DNA from: Podaxis mareebaensis
Taxonomy: Eukaryota; Basidiomycota; Agaricomycetes; Agaricales; Agaricaceae
DNA: 64,000 nucleotides
Assembly: GCA_018524725.1 (NCBI GenBank)
Contig: JAEUWP010000125.1
Coordinates: forward strand, 1-64,000
Direction of reading: 5' to 3'
A program made the position numbers and the translations under genes. The notes under the pieces were generated by a model. It was not told the origin of the DNA. It made no database searches and was given only the letters and a program-made list of their open reading frames with translations. Positions 50,001 to 62,400 of the stretch are shown here, piece by piece. Positions within the stretch are counted from its first letter, which is position 1. Each line of letters begins with the position of its first letter.

Positions 50001-51718
50001 TCACCGGCTTCGCATCCTCGGTTCGCACGTTCAGTGTTCCCACTGCTCCTGGGTCCGCACCCCCTGTTTCTGGTCCCATTGGCGCCCCTGCTATTGAGCG
50101 CAAGCCCTCAAAGGGGAAGAAGAGGATTTCTGTTAACCAAGTTGATGGAGGGGAGGGAGTTAACTTGGGCAGACAAACCTCGGTCTTGGGCAACGCGACT
50201 GCACCTGCTGGGATGAGTACTGGGCTGGGTGGGAGGAGGGGATCTGTAGGCGTCAGCGTGGCGACTCAAAGTCCTGCGGTGGGCACCAGCCCGCACCGAA
50301 GGGCCATCAGCGTTGATTATGGGCCTGGTGGCAAACCAGCCGCGCGCTCTCCACCCACAAGAGTTCCTGCGCCCATCACGAGCCCTGGTAGATCCTCTAT
50401 GACCCAGATGGTGGAGAAGCCGCAAGAGAGTTTGATGAGTATTGTGGATAATGTAACGAGGAGTAACCGACACGCTTGGGATGCTGGGCTGATGGAGTCG
50501 AGGATAGATAGGACGAGGAGTGCGATGAGGAGCGAGGTTGGGAGTACGTTTTTGGGACCTGTGACTCCTGGGACAGGTGTGAAGAGTGGAGGTAATGTGA
50601 ATACGACGGCGGTTGGAGCTGGGACTATTGGGAGTACCCGAAACGGCGTGGGTACCGGCGCTGGGCCCAGTGGCATGAAGGGGGGTGGAACCCAGTCGGA
50701 AGGGAGGGCGCTGGAAGGGATGGGAGATATTGTTCGGGCACCGCCGAGGGTAGACCGGCAAGCTTTGCTGTCGTCATTGAAGGAAACTTCTAGGTCGCCA
50801 GGTAGATCTCAGCCAGCGACGACGGCGTATATGACGATCAGGACACAAGTTGACGGTGCCCACGACAAGAAACCCCTGAAGAGTGCTTTGAGGGTCAGTC
50901 GCTCACCTTCGCCAGACCCTGTTTCGCGCGGGTCAATGATCATCAACGACTCTGGCATGGATAGGAGTCGTGCCCATGGGTATGTGACTGGGACGGGAAA
51001 GGACAGGGTTGTGCCGATGGAGATGCTGCCTTCAATGTCATCATTACCCGTGGAAGAGCAGCGGGTGCCAGCGGCTGGTGTGCCTCCCATTGGTCGGGCT
51101 GAGAGGGTTGCTGATGGTGATGGGAATGTGAACAGGAGATCAGACGAAGATGATTCGTCGTCAACTTCCTCGTATGAGACTGGGCACGAGAGCCCCGAGA
51201 GCGACAACGAGGATGAGGAGGAAGGCGCTGTTCCTCCTGCTGTGACTTCAACCCCGCTTGCGGCGCCTCGACGAGATGATAGGAGGCCAGACCTTGGGAC
51301 TCCTCAGTCTGCTGTGCCCCCGCCGGTTCGCACGGACCCGAATGCTGTCGACGTTGGTATTTCTCCAAGGGTTGTTACTCCCAATTCAACGCCCCAGAGA
51401 CGAAAAAGTGTCCGTGTCTCCTTGAAGCCGACGTTCTCACCCACACCTCCGGCCATTGAGGACGAAGAGGACGAAGCTGGAAGAGCGCCCTTTGTATTCA
51501 AAGACGATATTCAAGTTGTTACGTCCGCCTCTGCCCTAAAGACAGAGCTGCTAGCTCAGGCTCCACCGCCTGTGGCACAAGTGCCGAAGGGATACGGGAC
51601 ACAAAAGAACGTAGTGAAGGATATCTGGGATGACAACAGCGACGACGATATGGAGTACCAGAGGGCGAAGAGGTTGCTTATGAGGGCGACGAGGAGGGAA
51701 CAAGAGGTTTTGCGGTAA
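47036..51718 (+). CDS. Large coiled-coil/disordered protein with BAR-like N-terminus (1523 aa)
   Basis: Three exons: 47036-47478, 47529-47914 and 47976-51718 (4572 nt, phases consistent). The N-terminal about 290 residues are helical (SRLLSNLISHEKDYSKHLQS, ALRHYKDAVDAWREQLKTLK, DMETEISNIVRDREILVTRL, then LAAAQTELQACEAHLAAKER) and look like an elongated BAR/IMD-type membrane-binding helical bundle. That assignment is tentative. Residues about 670-740 form an extremely charged Glu/Arg/Lys tract (EREERAREKEEKAREKEERK and onwards), likely a single stable alpha helix. The remainder is Ser/Pro/Gly-rich and disordered with many SP and TP sites, and the tail (KDIWDDNSDDDMEYQRAKRL) is short and charged. 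It may be a cortical or membrane-curvature scaffold. A plus-strand neighbour, SUMO, starts 380 bp downstream. Confidence 0.75.
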
Positions 51719-52100
51719 CGAGTTTAGGTTTCTGTCTCACTTGGCGATTAGCTGCTTCTCATACAGTATTATACTTCTAGTATTTCTCTGCCATCCTCTA
51801 TAATAGCTGTGCATATTTATGTACATATATGTTGTAATTTATGACTGCGATCCGCCCACCCACAGCAAGCCGACGATCAAAAGGAGGTTGCTGACTAAGC
51901 GATGTTAATGAGAATGATCTGATGCAAATACCCACCCGTGGCGAGGCAAAACTGAAAAGAACGGCTTTCTGCCTCATCCCATCATCTACTCAGCCTTACC
52001 ACACTATCCTGCCGTGTCCGGTGACTTCCTCACTCTAACTTGATCCCCCAATTACAAACCTATCCCACTGAACTTCAAGTGATAAAGACCGCGATCAAAG
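51719..52100. other. Intergenic region, large protein to SUMO
   Basis: This 380 bp spacer has an AT-rich patch (about 51765-51845) likely serving 3'-end formation of the upstream gene and a CT-rich leader before the SUMO start codon. No gene. Confidence 0.4.
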
Positions 52101-52803
52101 ATGTCTGACCAAGAGGAGCAGAGAAACCAAGACGAGGTGAAAAGTGAGGACCCCAATGCACCGATTAATATCAAGGTACGCTCAATCCCGACCAACCGTA
52201 CTGACCGCCATAACTGACATGCCGATCTCTGCTTGTTTTCTGTTGTGTCTCGTGCTTACGCCCATACGCCGGACTTGCTGTTGTCGTTGTATCGATACCG
52301 GCGACTCCACGCGTGTTGCATGGCTGTGAAACGTTGATAACTCAATTTGGCCCGCCTGATATATGTAAACGCGGTCTTGGCGCCCTGGTTGTAGGTCGTG
52401 AGCTCCGCTGGAGACGAAGTATTTTTCAAGATCAAGAGGAGCACGAAGCTTAGCAAGCTTCAGGGTGCTTATGCAAACAAGGTTGGAAAGGATGTGAGCA
52501 GCATCAGGTGGGTTCCTATTCGATATCTCCGGGGCTCGTAAGCCTGATCTTATATGATTCTCTTGCAGATTTTTGTATGATGGTAACAGGCTAAACGACG
52601 ACGATACACCTGCGTCTCTGGATATGGAGGATGGCGGTGCGCTCCTGCTTCTCCCCCTATCACGCCGGAAAGATGATGATACTGACGATGTTGTTATGGA
52701 GCAGATGCGATTGATGTCATGGTTGAACGTACGTTGCCATCCCTTGTTACAGATGCCGTGCCTGACAAACTCGTTTTCGATAGAGGTTGGAGGGTCGTCA
52801 TGA
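52101..52803 (+). CDS. SMT3: SUMO, small ubiquitin-like modifier (100 aa)
   Basis: Five exons: 52101-52175, 52395-52507, 52569-52636, 52702-52728 and 52784-52803 (303 nt). The acidic N-terminal tail (MSDQEEQRNQDEVKSEDP) precedes the ubiquitin fold: INIKVVSSAGDEVFFKIKRS, KLSKLQGAYANKVGKDVSSI, RFLYDGNRLNDDDTPASLDM and EDGADAIDVMVEQVGGSS. The di-Gly followed by two Ser shows that a Ulp protease must remove the last two residues before conjugation. A lysine in the tail (QDEVKSED) is a possible site for SUMO chains. The third intron was fixed by requiring DMEDG-ADAIDVMVEQ; reading through it instead gives a stop-free but non-SUMO sequence. It attaches to nuclear and other proteins in all eukaryotes. 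Confidence 0.95.
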
Positions 52804-53152
52804 TCACCTCGACCGTCCTTTCTAGACTTCCATCCGCCGTTTGCCAGAATTTAATTGCTTTTTTTCTTCCGATTTTCAAACTTGTTTCCATGTGAAGAGT
52901 GCATGTACTCCTTGATTGGCATTATGCATTACCTTTTCACCCGCCCTTCACCGTCATACTATTCATACGGCTTTGGCATTTTTGAGTCTTCCGTCGGCAT
53001 GCGACTGACCTGGGCATTATTAACGTGATCACTCATCTGGCCCTTGTGATCTGCTCAGCTGCTCCAAGAATAGCATCCAGCGGCTGAATAACGCGGGAGC
53101 CAATATAACTGCATTTGATGTGCTTGGTCTACTTAACTAGCAGGTTCAGCAC
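52804..53152. other. Convergent intergenic region
   Basis: This 350 bp lies between the stop codons of SUMO and the M28 peptidase and contains both 3' ends. No gene is seen. Confidence 0.4.
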
Positions 53153-54637
53153 CTACCCCGGCACTGGGAAAGCAGCAGGACTCTTCAGCCCGTTCTTCCC
53201 CACGGCTCGTACACCAAAATTGACATTATCCTTCGATAGAGCCAGATTGACCCTCGTCACCTTCCCAACAGGGATGACGTGAGTCCAGAACGCCTGATCG
53301 CTAGGTCTCCACAAAACTTCGTAGCTTGCGGCATTGGGGTCGTTGGTCCAACGCAAAGTGGAGTTATTGGACAACTGGGATGTATCGATTACCACTCCTT
53401 TAGGGGTCCCTGGAGCATTGGCAAGCGTCCACAATGCGGCACCGTTGACCTTGGCGACACGAGCCGTGAAATCGAAATCGACAAACTCGATGAGGTCGCC
53501 GAATTGGACTCCATTCTGTACTCGAACATCTTGGTGTTGGTGGGCGAAATTTTCGCGGGGCTCTGTGAAACGGACGGCAGGGAAGCCATTTCTGAGGAAA
53601 GAGAGATGGTCACCCCCACGAAGGAAGCGATCCGGGCGATAGATTGTTTGAACTAAGGATCGCTCAGAAAGCGGGTTCTGATGTATTGTTGATGGCCCTC
53701 ACCTTGCATTCCTGTTACACTATTTTGAGCCACTTCAGCCACAAATCGTCCAAGCTCTCTCGCAGGTGAGTCGTTCTCCCCGCCGATATTTGCACGGCTA
53801 GTGACCTGCGAGAAGGTCTCCGTAGGTGGAATACCTGCGGCGAACATGCGAATCACGAACGGGTCCCTGGTACCATCGTCACCAACAGAACTTCCGACAA
53901 TATCGTTGTCGAGCATCCCTTGAACATCCATACTCGCGTTCTTCATCGTTTCTGCCATAAATTCGGACCCATATAATCCCTGTTCCTCCCCTGCGACTAC
54001 AGCGAAGACGATCGTCGCAGCGGGACGATGGGAAGCCATGATGCGAGCAAGTTCCATTGATACAGCAACCCCGGACCCATCGTCATCGGCTCCAGGGGCG
54101 TCATCCATGAAATTCATCACGTCCGAATTACGGCTGTCGTAGTGACCGGAAACGACATAGACGCGATTTGGTTCGGATGAGCCTTTCAGCGTAGCCAGGA
54201 TATTGGTGATCCGTACGGGGAACGAGATACGGTTTGCAACGCCCTGGATGTAGCTAGGCGTGGTAACCGTCATACGTCCTCCCGAGGCGGCAGCGTAGGT
54301 CTGCATTTCGGAGGCGATCCAGTCGCGTGCGGCACCGATGCCGCGGTTGGGATCGGTCTGGTTAGAGAGGGTGTGGCGGGTGCCGAAGGAGACGAGTTTT
54401 TTGATTGTGGCCTCGATGCGTTTGGGATCGACTTGGGAGAGGATCGAAGTCAGTTCATCATCGGGTTGTTGGGCGGTTATGGCTTGTCCTGGGCCGGGAG
54501 GCCAAAGAGGATCGAACGGGGATTGGGTCTGAGCATGAACTACATTCGCATTGAAGGTCAGCTCACATTCGAGAAGAGACCTATCCAAGCTAACCTGCTG
54601 ATAGTCCGAGTAAACCGAATAAGATAAGAGCTCTCAT
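53153..54637 (-). CDS. Secreted M28 zinc aminopeptidase-like protein (459 aa)
   Basis: Three exons on the minus strand: 54637-54595, 54539-53703 and 53652-53153 (1380 nt). The first exon encodes a signal peptide, [14 protein letters not shown], and the next continues [13 protein letters not shown], so the protein is secreted. The metal-binding layout of family M28 is clear: SGHYDSR (His), [10 protein letters not shown] (bridging Asp), GEEQGLYGS (Glu pair), NDIVG (Asp) and RGGDHLSF (His). The C-terminal about 90 residues ([20 protein letters not shown] and onwards) look like a fibronectin type III-like beta-sandwich module. M28 enzymes remove N-terminal amino acids from peptides. An extended frame starts upstream at 54588, but the 54637 start gives the signal peptide and a canonical 55-bp intron. 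Confidence 0.92.
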
Positions 54638-55902
54638 TTTCGATTGAGATTTCTCGACTTTCTGTAGGATGTCGACATAGGTGCTTTATATGTCGACTAA
54701 TAATGTCTAACAAGTGATGTGAAGCCGTCGCTTGCCTTCTCATCGCCCATATGGTCATAAGGTTCAACTCATGTTCAACCTGCTGACTTTAGGATACGCC
54801 AATGACATCGACAGCTAAGAACCTACTGAGAGGTATTTTCTCATGCCGGTATGGACAATTTCTTCGAGAAGCCCTTCCTGTGTACACAATTATAATTCTC
54901 TGCCTGTTCTGATCGATTCCTCACCAAGAATTTTTGTCCAGGGGCATATATCGATGATATTTTGGAACTGAACCTGAAATATGCAGAGATGTCACCGTCA
55001 GCTTCATAAAGGCCGATCATACCTTCGAACCCAGGAACCTCGACCCAATTAATCCTTCCGGATCAGATTGAACCTCATGGACCTTATGGCAACTAATGAG
55101 CTGCGATTCGCACCGGAACACTCGATATCCAAAGCCGTAATCTCAGCGCTAATCACAACGAGGCACTGTGACTTTGGGATACTTACTGAGCCAGGTGATG
55201 CCTCGAGGCATTGACACCATGCGGGTCAGCGGAGTTAGATCTGGAATAGATTGTATTGAAGTATCGCGAAGAGAAGGCGGGATGTCCACATACCTTGGTG
55301 AACCAATGCCAAGGCAGGTGTGTTGGATCCTCCCTTGCCGCTTGTGATGGGGTTTACTTTGGGGTTCTAGAACAACTTCTGTGCATGTGTAACTGGTGGA
55401 GTAGCGGACAGGAATTCGTAAATTGTGCGTCAAGTAGTTGAAGTTTTAAGCTCCGGACGCGATGCCCTCGTGCGAGACGAAGAGTTACGAATAATGGGGT
55501 GGTGGGGTTTGGGAGATTTTTGGAGGCGTGGGTTGTGCGGCCTGCGATGTTTTCTTTACTTCGTGGCGATGGAGCTGTGATGAAGGGTGCGTGGGTCCTA
55601 CAGGTTTCTTCACAAAGTAGAGCCATCAATTAAAACGATCTAGAACAGCATACATCAATGTAGCGATACTCTATCCGATTGATTCCCCCCTCCTCCTCTG
55701 ATGCCGCCGCCGACACTTTGAGGGGTCAATTCGCCGGGGGACGCAAGAGCCCAAGGATCTGTGCCAGTGACAGCATTTCTTTAACCAAAAATTATGTGCA
55801 GCCGATGGGGGAAGGGAACAACCATCGACCGCCTTTACTCTGCGGACAACTGTGGATCCAGACGAGGAGACATCTTCGCTCGATTTGGTTGGGTCTACGA
55901 AA
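54638..55902. other. Gene-free region between peptidase and broken hydrolase
   Basis: About 1.26 kb with no supported gene; several short frames overlap on both strands without domain signatures. It holds the peptidase promoter at its left edge. Confidence 0.35.
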
Positions 55903-57530
55903 ATGAGCGCTGCTCGAGTTGCAAGGGACAATACTGCGAGGATGCTCGTCTCTGTAGATGGAACGCAGATTTATGCGAATGCGGTTGATGATCCTCCGAA
56001 GCAGGCTATTGTATTCATTCCATGGCTTTGCTTGGAGTTTGGTAGCATTCGACATGTTTTGTGATCCTGATGAAGAGGTGAATTCGGGGGTAGTAGGGAA
56101 AGGTGCCAGCGTCTGTCTGGCGTCGAGGCTGAGTGAAATTGGAGATGTTGTTGAGGAGAAAGGGATGTAAGGGCGAACGAAGAGTAGAGCGAAAATGGGG
56201 CGAACAAAATACTTGTTTTCGTCGTACCTACTACACGACTTTTATGCTATGGTTCGAGGGGATTTCGTATAATGAAGGAAAGTGCTAGATTATAAGGAGA
56301 AATGGTCAGGGAAAATAGAAAAGAAAAGAAAAAGTACGAATCTTGTTGATTATGATGACTTTTCATTCCTAAGTATCCAACAACAGGAACAACAGTTGCG
56401 AACTTTGAATGCGAAATACGATATTGAAATGATAATCGGAGGTCGGATGCCTCGGGATGGCATGGCGCGCTCGGATAGTGGATCCCGTCGTCGGAGGGAT
56501 CAAGCTCCACCTTCCGAAGGCGGAAGGAAATGGTGTGCGCATTGTTTTCTATGATCCGAGGGCATTGGGACATCGAGGTGGTGAACCGGCGGTGGCTTCT
56601 TATGGGAGGAGGACGGAGGATGGTGTCTACAACACCAGCCGATCTCCGATCCCATACTGACTGGACGAGTCGATTGTATCTTGTAAGGTTTCCTTCTGCT
56701 TTGCCTCCTACTTACGAACCGAAGGCTGTGATTGCGCTATGGAAGGTTAGGTACGATGTCAGAGGTTATGGGACGAGCGGGAAACTGGATATAGATGAAG
56801 ATTGGGGGTCAGAGAGGTTTGTGCAGGATTTTAGGACAATCGTCGAGGCATTTAAGCTTCGAAGGCCGTTCGTTGCTGGTTGCCGTGTAGTTGATCATCG
56901 AAGTTCGTGAAGATAGACCCTAATTATCTCCTTGCCTTCCGCGGATACAAGAGTTCGGGAGGCAAGTAATAGAGCTTGTTAAGAAAGCACGGGGCCGCAA
57001 TTGACTCTCAGAATAGCTTCCCACTTAATCAACATTCTTTCGTTTCATCCCGTCGACTGTGTGACCGGGATCATCAATATCGCAGGAGCCACGTATATTA
57101 ACGACTCATTGGACACCGACTGTTCATGATTCCATTCATCGCTTGGTAACCTCGGAGAGCGTTGAGGATTTTCAGGCTGGGGCGACCGACTTTACTGGCG
57201 GGGGCTGTCATACTCTGCCTTGGGAGATGAGGCAATCGTGGTTGAGGAATGTTATGATCCAACTGCAGAGTGTCATGTTACAGTCAATAACCAGGGGACA
57301 AAATACAGAAACATTAAAATGTAGGTATGACGGGGTTGCCGTGTTTGGTTATCTACGGGGATGAGGAAAAGGATGAGTTGGTTTCGGTTGACAAATTGCT
57401 TGGGTACCGTAAAAATTGGGGGAATGTAACCGTGGAGTCTATTGAAGGAGGTTCTCACATGCCTTGGTCGAGGACAGGTGAACGCGTGGCCGCATCGTTC
57501 AAGGAGAAAAGTGATGGGTTGGGTAGGTAG
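55903..57530 (+). pseudogene. Alpha/beta hydrolase, third and damaged copy
   Basis: This is related to the pair at 19077-21798. The N-terminus (MLVSVDGTQIYANAVDDPPK then QAIVFI) is followed by a one-base insertion at about 56020 that shifts the expected HGFAWSLVAFD segment into another frame. Next come VRYDVRGYGTSGKLDID and a region where the nucleophile elbow GWSLG should lie, but reads GCRVVD, so the catalytic Ser is not evident. Further fragments are IINIAGATYINDSLD, ending in a stop, and a well-preserved tail with VIYGDEEKDELVSVDKLLGY and ESIEGGSHMPWS, including the His region. Several frame changes exceed what introns can explain. Most likely a decaying relative, although an unusual splice pattern cannot be ruled out. 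Confidence 0.65.
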
Positions 57531-58133
57531 CGTCGTGGAATCTTCGTTATAGATCGATAGGTGCGTTTCGACAGCTTCTTACCAATATCAGTAGGTTAAT
57601 CGGTATTGCACTTCGGCCGTTATGAGTACATATTATAGAATGTGGAAGAAAATCCGAGGCATCTCGACTGGTAACCAAGCCTACCTGATTTCATTGTCCC
57701 GGATAATCTTGTAGCAGCGGACGCAAGAGGGCTTTAGAAGGTAACGGGCGCCCCGCTTGCGAAGGAGACGGAGATCGAGGGTAGGAAACCGCAGCTAGGC
57801 TGAACTTCATATATCGGGGGCTGTAATTCACTGGCGATAACCACTCGTCCTCGCTTCCCGGCATTGATTTTGTGTGTTGTGACAGCGCCATTGGACTTGG
57901 CTGGTTAATTTTCGTTATACCACGGTCTTTAGCCATTGTTGTCAGGTCCATCCTAATGTTCTAGATGCGTATGGTTGGGTTGCTCTGGGAAAATATAAAG
58001 ACAAATCTTATCGATTGACCGACCGATGATCCGAGCCATCAGTACGAGCCATGTACTGTACAGATGGTACTGAATGGGTTGGCCAACAGTGACGTTGATG
58101 GCGTTGATCCTGTCCAGACGCAGAGAATGCATA
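57531..58133. other. Spacer before the second pogo-like element
   Basis: About 600 bp with no supported gene. It ends at the TA flank of the element that begins at 58134. Confidence 0.35.
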
Positions 58134-58935
58134 CAGTTGCCTCTGCCTTATCCCATACTTGTCATAACCCATACTCTGTCATAACCCATAGCAAATTCCT
58201 TCCACCAAGATGGTTCACAGGGGTTTTCGACCCATAACCCATAACTCTGTATATTCACATAACCCATAGCCTTTTGGAGCCAAAAACCCATAGCGCCGGT
58301 GACCATATATAGCAGTTGCCTACATTAAGAGCGTGACATTCTTAGTTGCAATTGTCTATGTGTGGTGAACGGTTGTATTATAGCAACTGAACAATTTTCT
58401 GAGAACCTCAGCTATGTCCTCCTCACTTATTCAGACATTGGAAAAGGGCTTACATGCTCTTGAATGCCAAATCCAATCATGAAAAACCCTGCTCCAGACC
58501 CAGTTGAAGCAGGGAAAGCAGATCTCCGAAGCAGAAGAGCATTGATTTGATAATGAAGCCAACCTCATTGACAAAACCCACGTCATCACCTTGCTGAAGG
58601 AACAACTCAATGTACAGCTTGACGAAGCACAAAGTGTGGTGGTGAAACGGCTGAGGGAGGCAGCAGGTGATCTCCCAAGGGCAGTTGGGAAAAAGCAAAA
58701 GCATATGTATTCAGGCATTACCACTAGTTCATGGAGCTGAGTGAAACGGACATAAAACTACCACCTAACTTAGATTCGCCATAATATGCCATGTAGGATA
58801 GCCTTCATGATTATTTCAAGCGTAATTATTCAAAATTTAATCGATTTTCACAACATATTCTCATAACCCATACTCTGTCAAAACCCATAGCCCAGCCATG
58901 TCACAAAGGGGTATGGAATAAGGCAGAGGCGACTG
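58134..58935 (+). mobile_element. Pogo/Fot1-like DNA transposon, shorter deletion derivative (copy 2)
   Basis: It begins CAGTTGCCTCTGCCTTATCC and ends with a near-exact reverse complement (24 of 26 positions over the arms), with TA on both sides. It shares with copy 1 the subterminal ACCCATA repeats (six in the first 170 bp and two near the end), the motif AAAAACCCATAGCG, and an internal coding remnant. At 802 bp it is about 400 bp shorter, mainly missing the C-terminal remnant region. It is in the same orientation as copy 1. Its internal frame has in-frame stops, so it is non-autonomous and older or more decayed. Confidence 0.82.
58414..58713 (+). pseudogene. Remnant transposase N-terminus in copy 2
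   Basis: This reads like copy 1's left segment (LIQTLEKGLHALECQIQS, KQISEAEEH, FDNEANLIDK, VVVKRLREAAGDLP, VGKKQKH) but is interrupted by TGA codons at the positions matching SARKTSL and EEWLD. The shared REAAGDLP and VGKK segments show common descent with copy 1. It cannot encode an active protein. Confidence 0.6.
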
Positions 58936-58937
58936 TA

Positions 58938-59482
58938 TTGAAAGAAGGTTTGATGGGCACCCCGCAGTGTGAATTGAGTGCATGCCGTGGTGCGTCATCT
59001 CCCAAGAGTCGGATTGGCAGTTCTTCCTGAACGCGGGAGCCGGCAAGTAGCTGCGACCCTCGCCGAAGAATTTTTCATTGTATGGAGAAGGTTTACGGGC
59101 GCTGTGAGCATGTTGAAATGTGGTTAGGGTTTCGTTTTGGGAATGCGCTTGTTGTGAACACATACCAGAAAAGGGAATGTTTGAATTCAGGCACGGGTTT
59201 TTAGCGTGGCCGTCGCGTTTGTGGATTTGTCCGCCCAGTCCACGGCTCCCCCAAAGGTAAAAACACGAGGCAGGCCCTGCTGCTCAAGCCGCCACACGAG
59301 GCTCGCGCGTTCAACCTCCTCGATCTGCCTCACTTATCTATCTCTCTACTTAACCATCCCCCTTAATCTCCCTCGCGACACATTCTCCCTTGTTATCTTC
59401 TTTTTTACTGCTCCCTTGTTTTTTTCTCTTGCTTTCTCTGCATCACCTTTGCCTATTATTCGCTTAATTATTGCCCACCACT
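58938..59482. promoter_or_regulatory. Upstream region of the large membrane-protein gene
   Basis: This 545 bp has a strong pyrimidine-rich stretch (about 59300-59460, many CTCTC and CTTTC runs) directly before the start codon, typical of highly transcribed fungal leaders. No gene or clear TATA box was seen. Confidence 0.45.
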
Positions 59483-62400
59483 ATGTTCTTCACCTCGCGA
59501 CCGTCTCGTCGGGCCTCTCCAGAGGAGTCTGCGTCACAGCCGAATAACAACAACTCTCCGGTCAACAATAGTCCGACTAGTCCTGACCCCTCTCCCAACG
59601 ACAACCGTGCGGATACCTCTCAACCTTCCTCCTCCTCACCACCTCGAATGTCTAAAGACTCAGAGGGCTATCCTTCCTGGCTACCCAAACGACCTCCACC
59701 ACCCGCGCCTGCATCAACAATGCACTCCTCTGTCGGTGTGCCAGAGCCAGAACCAGACACCGATCCGGAGCTTTTTGCAACTCTCGGTGGACGCAAACCG
59801 ACACCGCGTTCAGTCCGCATTGTTAGTCTGCATGGCGTTAATCCAACGGGGAGGGGGAAGGATGGTCGACGGGGGGCAGATAACTTACGTCCAGGACAAC
59901 CCGCGCGGGCATGGTCTAAAGCAACTGCTCCAGCCATGCCTTCATCGGATGACCAAGGAGGATATGCCTATCCTTACTATACGTCGACTCGGATTCCTCA
60001 GCCCAAGTTCAACGCTAAGAACCTTGACCTTAGGAAGGGCGTAGTAACCCCCTCCATCTTAGCTCGCCTCTACTTCTACATCTTCCCCATCCTGGCCTTC
60101 GCCCACCTGCCCCTACAGACGTACTTTGACTTTAATGCTGTATATATGCTAATCCAGTGAGTACCTCGCTTTCTTTCTTTACCATGAACCTTTCTGCAGC
60201 TCTTTTTGCCTTGTCTCCCCGACTCCGAAACCGGTTCGACACTATTCTAGCGCTATGCCTTGTTGCTTCCTTGCTTCTCGCGTGATCTCTTTTATATCAT
60301 ATGCCCCATTCGCGCTGCCGATATTAATCGTTTGTTTATGGCAGAGTCTCCAAGCACCCTAATCCAGAAGCTCCCGGCGTGCCCGGCTCAGGCAGGAATT
60401 GGGCACTTGCGGCCGCCGCCTACGTTGCATGTTGGTTGGTATGGATCGTGTGCGTCTTCATACTTTACGAACTAGTCTATTCGTTCATCCGGAGATGGCG
60501 AGTCAGTGAGTACCATTTCAATGTCACGGTCTGGATAGCCAGAACGCTTACTCACCACCTCTCCCTGAATAGAACGCCCCCTTATGATGCCCATTTACCT
60601 TTCCTCCCCTGCCTACACATTCGCATCCCTCACCTCCTATACAAACTTCCGCTTCCTCCTTTACCTTCGGTTACAAGCGTTTTTCGGAGAGCATGGCAGT
60701 CTTCGTGATGGCCTTGCGGAGACCTTCTACTGGTATTCGCAAAATCTTCCAACAGTGGCCTTGCTTATTCCTCGTGCTGGTCTGTGTCTTGCCCTCCTCC
60801 TCGCATTCTCCAGACCGCAGGCCGGAACCCTTGCTTTGGCCAGTATGGGAATTAATAACCGCGATGGCACATTTTTCAGGAGGAATGACGGAACGCTTAC
60901 CGATTATGCGAGGGGCGTGTTGATTGCCAATGCCACATGGACTGCTTGGAGGATTCTCCTGCTTCTGATAAGCTGGATTGGGCTCTGGATTCTCAGTGGG
61001 CAAGGCTGCGCCGGCCTTTGTGGACCCCGGTATCGATGGGAGGAAGAAGAAGCGGAAAAGGCCCGATCTTCGATATACAGCACTGAGAATGATTCAAATC
61101 GCGATATTGACGCTCTCGCTTGGGCGTGGAAGGAGTGCACGCGGTTGAGGATTCAGGATATTTATGAGTTGTGCTTGAACACGCCTGCGTTGCGTTGGGG
61201 CAGCAGTGCTTCCCCGGCACCGGGCTGGAAGCAGGAGAAGGGCAAGGAGGTTGCGGAACCGGATCCTGTTGAGGTCCAGCGCGTTCTGGCGGCTGTTGGG
61301 ATTCCGACTGTTCCCGCTCCGGCAAGACGCCGTGTCCTCACAGACGATTTCTTCGAGAGCCCGAAGGAGGAGCAGGATATTCAGCTTCGACATCGGGAGT
61401 CGGATAAGGGCATTGGGCCTTCAACTTTGCCATACCCCTTCAGCCAACAAGGTTCGGCGCAAGTGTCTAGTCAAGACAAAGTGCCATTCCCTCCTTCTCC
61501 CGGTAAGGGCAAGAAAGCGGCTTCAAGGTCGACGACAACCCATACGTCTACGGAGTCAACTTCAAGTTCTGGCTCAACAGAGTCAAGTAGTGGCAGTACA
61601 GAGGATGATAGTGAGGATGACGACGAAGAAGAGGATGGCGACCAGTTCGAAAGTGGTGAAGAACCCTCCACCGGACATGCATCGAATTCGATGTCGAGTC
61701 TCGGTCACCCTATTTCCCCTTCCCGCAAGTACCCGTTCAACTTCCGCCAACCCGGGGGGCGAGGCGGGAACAGTATGTCTTCACGATCCCACCAATCTCG
61801 ACCCTCCCAGTCCGGCGTTTCGCAATCTGGCGTCTCGTATTCTGGTATCTCGCAGTCGACCGGCAACCGCCCATCGACAGACTATCCTTCGGATCTGACG
61901 TCGAGCGAGAATTCCCGTCCTCGTGCGAGCCTTAGTCAGAGCAGTGGTGGCAGTGGTATCCCAATGCCTCCTCGCCATCCCAACCCGCAACCGCGCACGA
62001 GAGCCCCTTCCATCCCGTTACCACCTCTCCCGTCCCCGCCTGCTGCTGCTGCTACAGTGGAATTCCCCAGCATCCGCCTGAGAGCTGATAGTGGTATTCT
62101 ACCTGGTGTGACGACGGTTGGCGCAGAGTTGATGCATGACGACGCAGAGAGCATCGCGAGCAGTGATTTTGCGAGCGATGAGCGACAGGATGAAGTTGGA
62201 CTTCTCAGTCCTGGTGCTAGCCATACCAACCTTGAAGTTCCCGCGGCCGGTGGTCCAGGCTCTGCGTCTTCAAGATCGAGAACGGGTTCCTCAGCACGAT
62301 CAAGAGCTAGCTCCAGTAGATCACAGCGCTCCAACCCCGCGATGCGATCCCGAGTGAGTTCACTTGGCGTTGCTGTGCGATCGCGTGCGCAGTCGTTGTT